From Bathymodiolus brooksi (Eukaryota > Mollusca > Bivalvia > Mytilida > Modiolidae), in the NCBI GenBank assembly GCA_963680875.1, contig OY804578.1:23713101-23777100 (forward strand): DNA of 64,000 nucleotides, written 5' to 3'. Positions 24,001 to 31,030 of the stretch are shown piece by piece. Below the pieces are notes generated by a model. The model ran no database searches. It was not told where the DNA came from and worked only from the letters and a program-made list of their open reading frames with translations. Both the position numbers and the translations under genes were made by a program. Positions within the stretch are counted from its first letter, which is position 1; each line of letters begins with the position of its first letter.

Positions 24001-27000
24001 TTGTAGGCCAGACAAGTGCTATCAGTGTTTCCATTTGTATGTTATTGTATATTGTAGGCCAGACAAGTGTTATCAGTGTTTCCATTTGTATGTTATTGTA
24101 TATTGTAGGCCAGACAAGTGTTATCAGTGTTTCCATTTGTATGTTATTGTATATTGTAGGCCAGACAAGTGCTATCAGTGTTTCCATTTGTATGTTATTG
24201 TAGGCCAGACAAGTGCTATCAGTGTTTCCATTTGTATGTTATTGTATATTGTAGGCCAGACAAGTGTTATCAGTGTTTCCATTTGTATGTTATTGTATAT
24301 TGTAGGTCAGACAAGTGCTATCAGTGTTTCCATTTGTATGTTATTGTATATTGTGGGCCAGACAAGTGTTATCAGTGTTTCCATTTGTATGTTATTGTAT
24401 ATTGTAGGCCAGACAAGTGCTATCAGTGTTTCCATTTGTATGTTATTGTATATTGTAGGCCAGACAAGTGCTATCAGTGTTTCCATTTGTATGTTATTGT
24501 ATATTGTAGGCCAGACAAGTGCTATCAGTGTTTCCATTTGTATGTTATTGTATATTGTAGGCCAGACAAGTGCTATCAGTGTTTCCATTTGTATGTTATT
24601 GTATATTGTAGGCCAGACAAGTGTTATCAGTGTTTCCATTTGTATGTTATTGTATATTGTAGGCCAGACAAGTGTTATCAGTGTTTCCATTTGTATGTTA
24701 TTGTATATTGTAGGCCAGACAAGTGCTATCAGTGTTTCCATTTGTATGTTATTGTATATTGTAGGCCAGACAAGTGTTATCAGTGTTTCCACATATGCCA
24801 TTAAGTATTGTAATCGAAGACTTAAGAAACACAAGATCTGTAGATTTTACTATTGAGAATATACTAGAAGGTAGACTGGAAGCTCCACCTGTAAGTATCT
24901 TTTTTAGGTCACCTTGCTAAAGGCAATGTGAGCTTTTGCCATCACTTGGTGTCTGTCGTCCATTAACTTTTCACATTTTAATCTTCTTTTCTGCAATTGC
25001 TTAGCCAAATGAACTGAAACTTGGTAGGACGCATCTATGGAAGGTCCTCTATAAAGATTGTTCATTTCGTCCTGATCCATTAACAAACATGGCCACTACA
25101 GGCAATTCTTGTTTACGATAGGTAAATATCTAATAAAATCTTCACCTCTGCAACCGCTTGACCAAATGAACCAAAAATTGGTAGGAAGCATCTATGGAAG
25201 GTCCTCTATAAAGATTGCTCATTTAGTCCAGATTCGTTAACAAACATTGCCACTATAGGCTATTCTAGTTTCTGGTTGGTCGATTTAAAAAAAATCTTCT
25301 CCTCTGAAACATAGTGGCGAAAATGAACCAAAATTTGGTAGAAAGCACCTATGAAAGGTTCTGTATAAAGTTTCCTCAACACAGAATGAAAGGTGAGCGA
25401 CACAGGCTCAGCCCACTGAGCCTCTATTATAAGTAGTACATGGTTACCATATACATGTATACTCAACTATAAACCAGACACTAGGAGTTGAAATATGTTT
25501 CTAGGGAGGGGTTTTGACTTATAGACAAGATCTCAAGTATTTTAGCTAAAAATTCAAATATAAAAATAAAAATATTTAAATCTTACCCTCGGGTGTCACA
25601 GATTTTACTATCTTGCACCTCTCCCAGTGTTAGACCCTATATATCTACTGGTATTTAAATATTTTAGCTTGGTACCATGATAACTTGTTATCTACTGGTA
25701 CCATGATAATATGTGAATTAACCAAATGTGATGTACTGGTACTTTTTTATTTTAGCCTGGTACTTTGGTTACAAGAGCTGCCCTTGGTGATAGTGAATCA
25801 GAAGAGGAACCAGTAAATCAAGTATGTTTAATAAAGTGTTTATATTACAGTTTAGTGAAATGTTTTATTACTGTTTTAAAAGAATTAGGGGTTAGGATTG
25901 TGGTGTAAAAAGCCACTTTCAACAATATTTCAGTTATATTGTGGCGGTCAGTTTTATTGGTGGAGGAAACTGGTGTACCCGGGGAAAACCACCGACCTGT
26001 CGCAAGTCACTGACAAACTTTCACATAATATTGTATCGAGTACACCTCACCTGAGCAGGATTTAAACTCACAACTTTAGTGGTGATAGGCACTGATTGCA
26101 TAGGTAGTTACAAATCCAACTACCATACGACCAAGGGCTCGGGTGGCTCAATGAGTTAGGTAGTTGAAATACCTAACAACTCATATAAACCTATCACCAA
26201 TACGGCTGTGTAAATTACAAAAAAGGGTGCCCTCGACTCGCATCTGCAAGTGATAAAGTTTACCAGTTGCTTGCCCATAGTCGGTAGTTCTCTCCGGGTA
26301 CTCCGGCTTCTTCCACCACTAAAACTGGTCGTTATGATATAGCTGAAATATTGCAGAAAGTGGCATTAAACACCCAAAAAATCAAAACCATACGACCACA
26401 ACCACGATGTTCCCCCAAAAGAAATAGGAAACTACTTCATATTAAAAAAAATGTTTAATAGACAATCTGCATTAAATTGTTTTAGAAGTCTTTTTATCAA
26501 ATGAAATTATTAAGTTCAGTTTAAAGCTCTTTAAGTTTTATATACAATGAAATATTGGTTATTTCTGTTGTTTACTATGGGGGTATAAACATTGGGGGAT
26601 ATCTCAAACCTTATAGACAGACAAAAGGGTAATGGTGATAATTTTACAGTGTTGATACATGTATTTATAAAAAAGAAAAAATATCAACAAAATATAAATG
26701 CATGTGGCATGCTAATTAAAAACATGTTATCATTAACATTTTGAGCCCAATATGATGTGGCATAAGGCTTGTTTCTGGTTTATGTCAATTTTAATGTTGA
26801 TTTTGATACAGGCAACATGCTTCATAGAGTTAAAATAATCAATTTTTCTGTATAAATATTTCATTGACTGCATTCTGTGTATATACAGTAGTCACCCTTT
26901 TATAAGACCAATCTTACCAAAAGCCACCAGTCTTCTCAGGCCAGATTACAGATACATTGAGGTGGTAAAATACTACAAAATTGTCCCCCTCAAGAGAGGC

Positions 27001-29184
27001 CACCCCTCTTATAAGACCACTTTTTCATTGCAGAACAGGTGGTCTTAAAAGAGAGGGATTACTGTACTAATTATCAAGATGGAAATAAACTTAATTTTGT
27101 CAGTTAAACCTTTTATGATTGACTTACGATGCATACTGGGGTCCTATGGTATCATGGTTACGATGCATACTGGGGCCCTATGGTACCATGGTAGTTGAAA
27201 TAAAAATGTAGTAGTGAAAATTGATTGAAATGAATAAATGGAACTATAGAACCTTGTGGTACCATAGGAATGGACTATACATGTATTTAATTTAATATGT
27301 TTACATTACAGCAAATATTATTACCATCATCAATATCAAGGACAGGAGCTATGGCGATATCATCTGCTATAAACCAACAAAATAACACACAATTTTATAT
27401 GGATGAAAATGTTCCAATGGTGGAAGACAATAGGTAATAGTAATTTTCAAAAGTTTTGAATTATGTAATTCAGGATCAAGAAATACTGATTTCTGGGGAT
27501 AAAAAATGAATCTTATATGACATTGTTATTTTATCAATGCACAAGTTCAATGGCAACTTCAAAATCCTGTTTCCTAACCTTAAAACATGTTTGAGAAGAA
27601 ATATCCTGTTGGATGGAGCCTTTGATCCGAGCGTTGTTTTAAAATTCAAATTTGACTTACAAATCTACAAGAAACATTTTGTTGATGTTGTGGAAGTGTC
27701 TTGTTGTTCTTAGCTTACCAGGTTTTATATATCATATTGCTGAATTTATCTTACTTTGTTGACATTGTTAATTTCTTTCATAAACAAAATATCTGTTTCG
27801 TTACTTTTACTTCAACTGACCAAAAGCAAAGTGAACTTTTAATATAACTTGGCATCAATCTGATGTAAGCTTGTTCTCCATTTTAATCTTCTCCTGCAAA
27901 ACTTCTCAAGCAAATGGAACCAAGTTGAGCAGGGACGGTTCTTTGAAGAGGCAATTCAGGTACATCTATGTTCCAATGAAAGTGATCATCCATGGGGAGG
28001 GGGCTTAAAAGGGGGAAATTAAGTAAATCTTCAAAAATATGCATCTCGTGAACCGGCAATAAAAGTTAGATAAAAATCTATTCAAGGTAAGTGATACATA
28101 CTCACGTTAGCCTTTAGTTTGAGGATGGAGATGGTACTTTATTTTCATTCAATAATTAGCCACTCTTTAGCAATGATAAATAGATGAGCTGCTAGTTCTA
28201 ATATCCAGACTTTTTATTTCAGTGAAGATTTCAGTCAACCTTCAGAAGGGCCCTCAGTTTATGGAGGGAGGTTTTCTAAATCTACCTCAGAGAGGGAGGA
28301 AATGCTGGTGGAAAGAAAAAATTCTATGCTAGAAATGGCTAGAAAGTGAGTAAATAATAGTGTTATTTCTGGATTTCATCTTGAGGGATAATGTAGTATT
28401 TTTCTATTCGGACTGAACACATAACTTTATTCGAGACTCTTTAGTTGAAAGGGAAAGTTTAAAGTACAAAAAAATGTAGATAATTTTATTTGTATTTTCT
28501 TACTCAATGAATATTTTGACTCTAAAGATGAGAAAAATGTATTTAGAAGTCAACAGGAGGAAGCAGTAATCACAGATACATGTATAACATTGATATTCTA
28601 TTATATATACAAATCATTTCTTTGTGGGAATATTATATTGTTATTGAATAATGGGTTTTTAATATGCCTGTCTTAAGTCAAGAGGTATTATGGTATAGTC
28701 ATTTTACTGACGTTCTCATGTAAAGAAGAATGTTGATTGGCCAAAAGCTGCCTTCCAACAATATACGAATTAAGTAATGTTTCTCTATATCGTACCCATC
28801 GTTTGCAAAATCCATAACCATCACCTGTTTCCACAAAAAGCGACAAAGTGTCTCAATGTTGATGTTTTGTGTTATGATTAAATTTAAGAAAAGTTTAAAT
28901 AAAGTATGACATCACAACATTTGTATTGTTATATCACACCATAGTAAAACCTTTTCTCATTTACTGTTTACAGGAAATATTTAGAAAAGACACCTAGTAA
29001 TACACATCAGAGGGATTTAAACTCTACAGAAGAAAATCCACAGACAATTTATATAAATTCTAGTGATAGTGTACAAAGACAGAATATATTTACACAGAAC
29101 AGAAATATAGACGACACAGCACGAAGACGAGAATTGTCATACCAAGCAGCACAAAGAAGATTTAACAGTGAAGCACCATTGTAA
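5773..29184 (+). CDS. AMFR: AMFR/gp78-like ER membrane E3 ubiquitin ligase (15 coding exons)
   Basis: Assembled coding sequence: 5773-6084, 8445-8537, 9501-9665, 10161-10313, 10869-10909, 11953-12085, 13660-13793, 14200-14310, 14546-14733, 18123-18238, 24765-24890, 25756-25821, 27312-27433, 28223-28345, 28974-29184. The total is 2094 nt, 697 residues. All junctions are GT-AG and in phase. gp78 is a multi-pass ER ligase that builds ubiquitin chains on misfolded and regulated membrane proteins together with UBE2G2 and p97/VCP. Visible parts are an N terminus like human AMFR ([13 protein letters not shown]), membrane segments over residues ~18-320, a RING-H2 (C360, C363, C375, H377, H380, C383, C394, C397), a CUE domain starting about 483 with VFP where human has MFP, a UBE2G2-binding helix at ~607-633, and a C-terminal VCP-interacting motif (R680, A686-A687, R690). 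Human AMFR is 643 residues. The assembly has no internal stop. Identity is very secure; transcript variants are untested. Confidence 0.97.
6440..6720 (+). repeat. SINE-like dispersed repeat (GCCACTTTC...GTGGAGGAAAC family)
   Basis: Recognised by the conserved series gccactttcaacaatatttc, then cagttttattg, ggaggaaaccagag, acctgtcgcaagtcactgac and a threonine-codon-like tail. Other copies are at about 16745-16960, 18280-18370, 25900-26130, 55020-55145 and 60420-60600. Its left end is the reverse complement of the 3' tail atatagctgaaatattgc...aaagtggc seen in the plus SINE at 26138-26385, so these copies are minus-oriented members of the same SINE family. Confidence 0.65.
7215..8010 (+). mobile_element. 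Non-autonomous element with ~155-bp internal tandem repeats
   Basis: About five diverged units share gaactgaaacttggtagg, aagcatctatggaaggtcc, tctataaagattgctcattt and caaacatggccgccacagg. The unit starts fall about 153-165 bp apart (near 7302, 7449, 7603, 7758 and 7921). Related copies lie at 24905-25430 (plus) and 57590-58415 (minus). The layout resembles the pearl-type or Helitron-like non-autonomous elements known from bivalves, but the class is inferred. Confidence 0.65.
8445..8537 (+). CDS. AMFR: AMFR exon 2
   Basis: Codons 105-135 ([18 protein letters not shown]...), matching the human VNTACCVLMLVAKLIQ segment. Acceptor ttacag, donor cag|gtaaat, phase 0 on both sides. The last 44 nt and the donor are tandemly duplicated downstream. 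Confidence 0.95.
8494..8719 (+). repeat. Four-copy ~57-bp tandem duplication spanning the exon 2 donor
   Basis: The unit runs from tacagaaaatagtgtttgg through the exon end and donor to agtaaaa. Copies begin at 8494 (the real exon end), 8551, 8606 and 8663. Copy 2 lacks two bases. Copies 2 and 3 keep plausible donors (caa|gtaaat at about 8592 and caa|gtagat at about 8649). In copy 4 the donor GT is lost (cagataaat). Reading through the real donor meets a TAG inside copy 2. Confidence 0.9.
9060..9405 (+). mobile_element. tRNA-derived SINE
   Basis: The 5' end has a box-A-like tggtacaatggttagcg and a decayed box-B-like gggtttaacacc. These are followed by a body shared with other copies (gcatctccgctaagcatgc, caaagactggttg, ttgtttcagtgagcta) and the tail gatatagctgaataattgc...cattaaacaacaatc with a CACTC-type end. 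It lies in AMFR intron 2. Confidence 0.8.
9501..9665 (+). CDS. AMFR: AMFR exon 3
   Basis: Codons 136-190 ([19 protein letters not shown] ... SKDRFEY), nearly collinear with human AMFR. It holds two hydrophobic segments. Acceptor tttttcag, donor tat|gtaagt, phase 0. Confidence 0.96.
9666..10160 (+). other. AMFR intron 3
   Basis: AT-rich intron with a polypyrimidine-rich 3' end. No repeat family or gene is recognised. Confidence 0.6.
10161..10313 (+). CDS. AMFR: AMFR exon 4
   Basis: Codons 191-241 (LSFSPTTP ... FAFMAAE). This matches the human LSFSPTTP and LAFMAAE phrases around a membrane segment. Acceptor tatttcag, donor gag|gtaaat, phase 0. The longer open frame from 10047 to 10331 includes intron sequence. 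Confidence 0.96.
10314..10868 (+). other. AMFR intron 4
   Basis: Mostly AT-rich. A dispersed fragment at about 10500-10610 (ttcctgactttggacaggc...) recurs at about 57480-57550. No gene is seen. Confidence 0.5.
10869..10909 (+). CDS. AMFR: AMFR exon 5 (41 nt)
   Basis: A short exon encoding [13 protein letters not shown] plus two bases of the next arginine codon, equivalent to the human SLLVTVRTAHVIL stretch. Acceptor atttacag, donor ag|gtaagt. Confidence 0.9.
10910..11952 (+). other. AMFR intron 5
   Basis: Contains a SINE (11268-11630); the rest is unannotated AT-rich sequence. Confidence 0.6.
11268..11630 (+). mobile_element. tRNA-derived SINE, well preserved
   Basis: The best SINE in the window. 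It has box-A-like tggtgtaatggttagcg and box-B-like gggttcgagccctgg (from 11319), then the shared body (gcttctccgctaagcacac, caaagactggtgg, ggataatatgtcagagtg, ttgtttcaatgagctagc) and a tail gtagctgaaaag...cattaagcaacaatc ending in (CACT)n. It could carry an internal RNA polymerase III promoter. Confidence 0.85.
11953..12085 (+). CDS. AMFR: AMFR exon 6
   Basis: Completes arginine 255 and encodes to codon 299 ([18 protein letters not shown] ... HHLHML), matching human YVIHLWDLNHEGTWEGK and HHIHML. Acceptor ttttcag, donor ttg|gtaagt, phase 0 at the 3' side. Confidence 0.96.
12086..13659 (+). other. AMFR intron 6
   Basis: Non-coding. It contains a proline- or GGTCCACC-like stretch near 12365-12420 without gene similarity and a (CT)n microsatellite (12520-12540). 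A ~95-bp tandem duplication (13464-13659) abuts the exon 7 acceptor. Confidence 0.6.
13464..13659 (+). repeat. Two-copy ~95-bp duplication of the exon 7 acceptor region
   Basis: Copy A (13464-13558) and copy B (13559-13659) share ttaatgtta, tttagactt, tatgattatctta, gataactta and aatgtattat. Copy B ends at the real acceptor ttattgcag. Copy A ends in ttattgcgg, the same site with AG changed to GG. Copy B carries a ~6-bp insertion (accggt region). Confidence 0.85.
13660..13793 (+). CDS. AMFR: AMFR exon 7
   Basis: Codons 300-343 plus two bases ([19 protein letters not shown] ... [19 protein letters not shown]). It matches human [19 protein letters not shown] and RRIRRHKNYLRVV: the last membrane segment and the cytosolic basic stretch before the RING. 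Acceptor attgcag, donor ag|gtaatt. Confidence 0.96.
14200..14310 (+). CDS. AMFR: AMFR exon 8 (first half of RING)
   Basis: Completes arginine 344 and encodes the first RING zinc ligands C360, C363, C375, H377 and H380 (NCAVCWEKM ... LPCGHLFH). Acceptor ttcatag, donor aa|gtaagt. Confidence 0.97.
14546..14733 (+). CDS. AMFR: AMFR exon 9 (second half of RING and linker)
   Basis: Completes asparagine 381 and gives the remaining RING ligands C383, C394 and C397 ([19 protein letters not shown]). A Gly/Asn/Pro-rich linker follows, then NHFFHFDG, conserved with human. Acceptor tttccag, donor g|gtgagt. The open frame from 14460 to 14936 extends into both introns. Confidence 0.97.
14968..16710 (+). 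repeat. MITE expanded from within into a 33-bp G-rich minisatellite (~49 units)
   Basis: The left end, acagtagttcccctattata (about 14970), is inverted at the right end, tataagagggagactactgt (about 16690-16708), like the MITE at 26887-27066. Between them the 33-bp unit (ataagaggggtggcctttgg then tggggttggcctt) repeats from about 15076 to 16700. Variants are ggtgacc versus ggtggcc, and gataag versus tataag. Because 33 is divisible by three, long open frames arise on both strands. Confidence 0.9.
16745..16960 (+). repeat. SINE-like dispersed repeat copy
   Basis: Starts with ccactttcagcaatatttc and continues with the cagttttattg and gttgaaacc landmarks of the family at 6440-6720, more decayed. 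Confidence 0.5.
17005..17365 (+). mobile_element. tRNA-derived SINE, decayed
   Basis: Shares the SINE body (gcctcgagtgtggtagatc, box-B-like gcgttcaagccctagtc, gcttctctgctaagctcac, caaagactggttgg, ttgtttcagtgagct) and the tail gatatagctgaacaattg. The A box region is degraded. Confidence 0.7.
18123..18238 (+). CDS. AMFR: AMFR exon 10
   Basis: Completes glycine 444 and encodes to codon 482 ([18 protein letters not shown] ... QTSQLDNM), matching human [17 protein letters not shown] and SQLNAM. Acceptor ttttag, donor atg|gtaaaa (weak at position +5), phase 0. Confidence 0.95.
18343..19310 (+). repeat. 33/45-bp minisatellite grown from a SINE-like element
   Basis: The unit gagtacctggagaaaaccac plus tgacctgttgaaa (33 bp) alternates with 45-bp units that carry an extra 12-bp gagtacctggag/aag step, and with 34-bp units with one more A. 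It begins exactly where the SINE-like repeat at 18280-18340 (gccactttcatcaatatttc, cagttttactggtggagg) reaches its gagtacc...accactgacctg motif. That shows the array was amplified from inside the element. Confidence 0.9.
19311..19759 (+). repeat. Dispersed retroelement-like remnant in AMFR intron 10
   Basis: The stretch 19390-19600 (gaaaactaaagatcgagcaac, gctccagaagggttaacag, ccactagtgttacctgtcat, taaatcatgaataaggaaag) has a diverged relative at about 63560-63700. No intact coding sequence is seen. Confidence 0.5.
19760..24790 (+). repeat. 51-bp array: ~99-fold amplification of the AMFR exon 11 splice acceptor
   Basis: Each unit is the last 24 nt of intron 10 (tttgtatgttattgtatatt plus gtag) followed by the first 27 nt of exon 11 (codons ARQVLSVFP). 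From the first unit's exon-like start (19788) to the true exon start (24765) is 4977 nt. That equals 98 units with three of them 7 nt short (AG positions about 22075, 22476 and 24203). Variants are silent cta/tta in the Leu codon, TAG to TGG acceptor loss in about nine units (near 19990, 20295, 20755, 21418, 21724, 22882, 23545, 23851 and 24354), gta to ata, and tatact. Diagnostic variants recur 2128 bp apart, showing a secondary block duplication. Unit length divisible by three opens most frames, but the exon frame has a TAG in every standard unit. Confidence 0.97.
24765..24890 (+). CDS. AMFR: AMFR exon 11 (CUE domain)
   Basis: Codons 483-524 ([20 protein letters not shown] ... [11 protein letters not shown]), collinear with the human CUE exon ([30 protein letters not shown]). 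CUE binds ubiquitin; the usual MFP is VFP here. Acceptor attgtag, donor cct|gtaagt, both phase 0. Its first 27 nt are the exon part of the upstream 51-bp repeat. Confidence 0.95.
24905..25430 (+). mobile_element. Element with ~155-bp internal repeats (second copy)
   Basis: Begins aggtcaccttgctaaaggc and ends gaaaggtgagcgacacaggc...gagcctc. Three internal units share the landmarks of 7215-8010. It lies in AMFR intron 11. Confidence 0.65.
25640..25763 (+). repeat. Probable two-copy duplication around the exon 12 acceptor
   Basis: ctactggtatttaaatattttagcttggtac (about 25644-25675, split here only by eye) resembles the real junction tactggtac...tttattttag|cctggtac (25734-25763). The upstream AG is at 25666-25667. 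A further ggtaccatgataa direct repeat with ~24-bp spacing lies between them. Divergence is higher than at the other junction duplications. Confidence 0.5.
25756..25821 (+). CDS. AMFR: AMFR exon 12
   Basis: Codons 525-546 ([20 protein letters not shown]...). A low-similarity linker after CUE. Acceptor ttttag, donor caa|gtatgt, phase 0. Placed by phase and by the acidic composition found in the human linker. Confidence 0.85.
25900..26130 (+). repeat. SINE-like dispersed repeat copy
   Basis: ccactttcaacaatatttcag, ggcggtcagttttattggtg, ggggaaaaccaccgacctg and tcgcaagtcactgacaaac are all present. This is a minus-oriented copy of the family at 26138-26385. Confidence 0.65.
26138..26385 (+). mobile_element. 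SINE (second family), plus orientation
   Basis: The 5' end ctcgggtggctcaatgagtt looks tRNA-like. The middle (gataaagtttaccagttgc, ggtagttctctccgggtac, ccaccactaaaactggtc) is the reverse complement of the minus copies. The 3' tail gatatagctgaaatattgc...gtggcattaaacacc is shared with the other SINE family. Confidence 0.65.
26887..27066. mobile_element. MITE with ~25-bp terminal inverted repeats
   Basis: tacagtagtcacccttttat...aagacca at the left is matched inverted by tggtcttaaaagagaggg...attactgta at the right. This is the unexpanded relative of the MITE that seeded the 33-bp array at 14968-16710. A 35-bp direct duplication (gatgcatactggggtcctat) follows at 27128-27192. Confidence 0.75.
27312..27433 (+). 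CDS. AMFR: AMFR exon 13
   Basis: Codons 547-586 plus two bases ([20 protein letters not shown] ...). A linker of low conservation, accepted because its splice sites (tacag, ag|gtaata) and phase join exons 12 and 14. Confidence 0.85.
27434..28222 (+). other. AMFR intron 13
   Basis: Contains a diverged dispersed fragment (about 27820-28130: ttttaatcttctcctgcaaa, gtgaaccggcaataaaag) possibly related to the element at 48662-48990. Nothing coding. Confidence 0.5.
28223..28345 (+). CDS. AMFR: AMFR exon 14 (UBE2G2-binding region)
   Basis: Codons 587-627 plus two bases. SEDFSQ ... [19 protein letters not shown] aligns with human VEDFEARGSRFSKSADERQRMLVQRK, the start of the G2BR helix that recruits the E2 enzyme UBE2G2. 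Acceptor tttcag, donor aa|gtgagt. Confidence 0.95.
28346..28973 (+). other. AMFR intron 14
   Basis: AT-rich, without a recognisable repeat or gene. Confidence 0.6.
28974..29184 (+). CDS. AMFR: AMFR exon 15 (C terminus, VCP-interacting motif)
   Basis: Completes lysine 628 and runs to the TAA at 29182-29184. It finishes the G2BR (KYLEK) and ends [20 protein letters not shown]. The spacing R-x5-A-A-x2-R matches the VCP/p97-interacting motif that couples gp78 to the extraction ATPase. Confidence 0.95.
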
Positions 29185-29834
29185 TAATCTATTACTGGGA
29201 AAACAATATTTTATTTTATTATGCATTGACTTTTTGGTATTAGGTTATAACATATGTTGTTTTAAACATATATATATTTACCAATTGTTTCCACTACAGA
29301 AAACCAGGGATATGGTTATTTATGATAACTTGATTGTTTGATATTTGATAACATGGTCACCAAATAGACAGAAGGAGAAGATATGGTTTTCCCTCTAAAA
29401 TACGTAAAGCTTTATTTTATTATGAAAATAGGTTGAAATTTACACTAAAAAAGTTAATGTAAAAATAGTAGATTATTTTTGTATAAAATATCTTCTGTAA
29501 TGTTGTCGACATCATGATACAATTTGTATTATTACCATAAGTAGATTAATTTGATTGGACAATGGATAACAATCAGAACACGTGATCACACAGGACAAAA
29601 ATCATATTCCACCCCCTTGGAAGCCTCGCTGGTTTTCCCGCAAGAGTTATTGTTCTTTGACAGGAAAACGTCAGAGGCACTCGGAATGCATCACTTGCAA
29701 GCGACCGTTACAATGTTGTTGTGGATCAGGATGTGGTTTTTAAATGTTTGAGACAACGTTCCAATGGACTTGAAATATGTTTGCCAGCAGTATTTTACAT
29801 GTATGTGTTTTCTTGGTTTCATTCGGTATAATAA

Positions 29835-29980
29835 AACATTTATAGCATGCGGGTTCAGGAAATATGAAAATTTATTCACCCACGAGTATCATATTCCCCT
29901 CGGGCATTGCCCTCAGGAAATATGATACTCTTGGGTGAATAAATTTTCATATTTCCCTCACCAGCATGCAATAAATGTAT
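29835..29980. repeat. Foldback element, ~65-bp arms
   Basis: The left arm contains aaatatgaaaatttattcac and gagtatcatattcc. The right arm is the inverted equivalent. The two meet at the turn cctcgggcattgccctcagg. The same type of turn (cttcggctgcgcctcaggg) is at the centre of the palindrome at 46191-46327, so both belong to one foldback superfamily. Confidence 0.8.
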
Positions 29981-30404
29981 AATATTTGACTGAAATAGCA
30001 TAATTGTTTTATTGACAAAATTAAGTATGAACCAGAGCATGTTATAACAAGAAAATATTTTTACATGCACTTTTTATTTATATACATTGTATATATTATA
30101 TATATAACCTTTTATTGGAATTTTAGTAATATCTCTGGCTCATATTTAATACTTATTAAAAGTTGAAACATCTATCAATTCTGGACTTCACAAAAAATAG
30201 CTTTTGAAAGTGTGTGAATTAAAAAGTCTACCTCATCTATTAGAGTAAATTAGTAATTTTGTAAAAGAAGAAATGTACAGAAATTATAATATCTGATGAC
30301 ATTATATAACCTATATTAGGCAGAGCTTTATTTTGTTGGTATTGGTTATTTTTCATGAGGAACTAGATATAAGCACTCCCAATAAATCATCATATTTGAA
30401 ACAT

Positions 30405-30730
30405 AGTGTACACTTATGTTAAGTGGCTGACCTAGTGTACACTTATGTATGTCAACTGGCTGACCTAGTGTACACTTATATATGTCAACTGGCTGACCTG
30501 GTGTACACTTATGTCAAGTGTCTGACCTAGTTCACACTTATGTATGTCAAGTGGCTGACCTAGTGTATGCTTATGGTATGTTAGCTGGCTGACCTAGTGT
30601 ACACTTATGTATGTCAACTGGCTGACCTGGTGTACACTTATGTCAAGTGTCTGACCTGGTTCACACTTATGTATGTCAAGTGGCTGACCTAGTGTATGCT
30701 TACGGTATGTTAGCTGGCTGACCTATTGTA
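30405..30730 (+). repeat. ~33-36-bp tandem array (about 10 units)
   Basis: The unit is built on gtgtacacttatgtatgtca then a/g-ctggctgacctag. A multi-unit segment (30485-30600) is itself repeated at about 30605-30720, giving a higher-order repeat. Confidence 0.85.
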
Positions 30731-31030
30731 CAGTTATTTTAAACTAATCAATAATGCTACACAGAACATTTACAGTAACATGTATGAACCATAGACTTTT
30801 ATTTTATAGCCATTGAAATCTCGTTTGATACTTGCCAGATATATAAAAATAAAGGAAAAAATGTTTATTTATTATTAGAATGTTCATATACTACTGATAC
30901 AAGGTCGTAAAAGTAAAGAACGTTGAATTTATTTATTTAACCTGCAAAATAAATATCAACCAATAAATTGAATTTTAAGACCACAATGATTTTGACAATA
31001 ACAATGCAAAGTGCTACATGTAAAGAATAA

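Larger units (their letters stand above)
29185..31030 (+). other. AMFR 3' flank and presumed 3' UTR
   Basis: AT-rich with scattered AATAAA-like hexamers, so the poly(A) site cannot be chosen by eye. It holds a foldback element (29835-29980) and a short tandem array (30405-30730). Confidence 0.5.

Noticed and set aside
19711..24856. Very long open frames (up to 921 codons) made of 17-residue repeats on both strands
   Set aside because: The 51-bp unit is divisible by three, so any frame without a stop in one unit stays open. The frames have no independent start, no conserved domain, and run across AMFR intron 10. Only the last 27 nt of the final unit are coding, as exon 11.
26887..27066. Structured non-coding RNA from the hairpin
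   Set aside because: Terminal inverted repeats and a related copy at 14968-16710 fit a MITE better.
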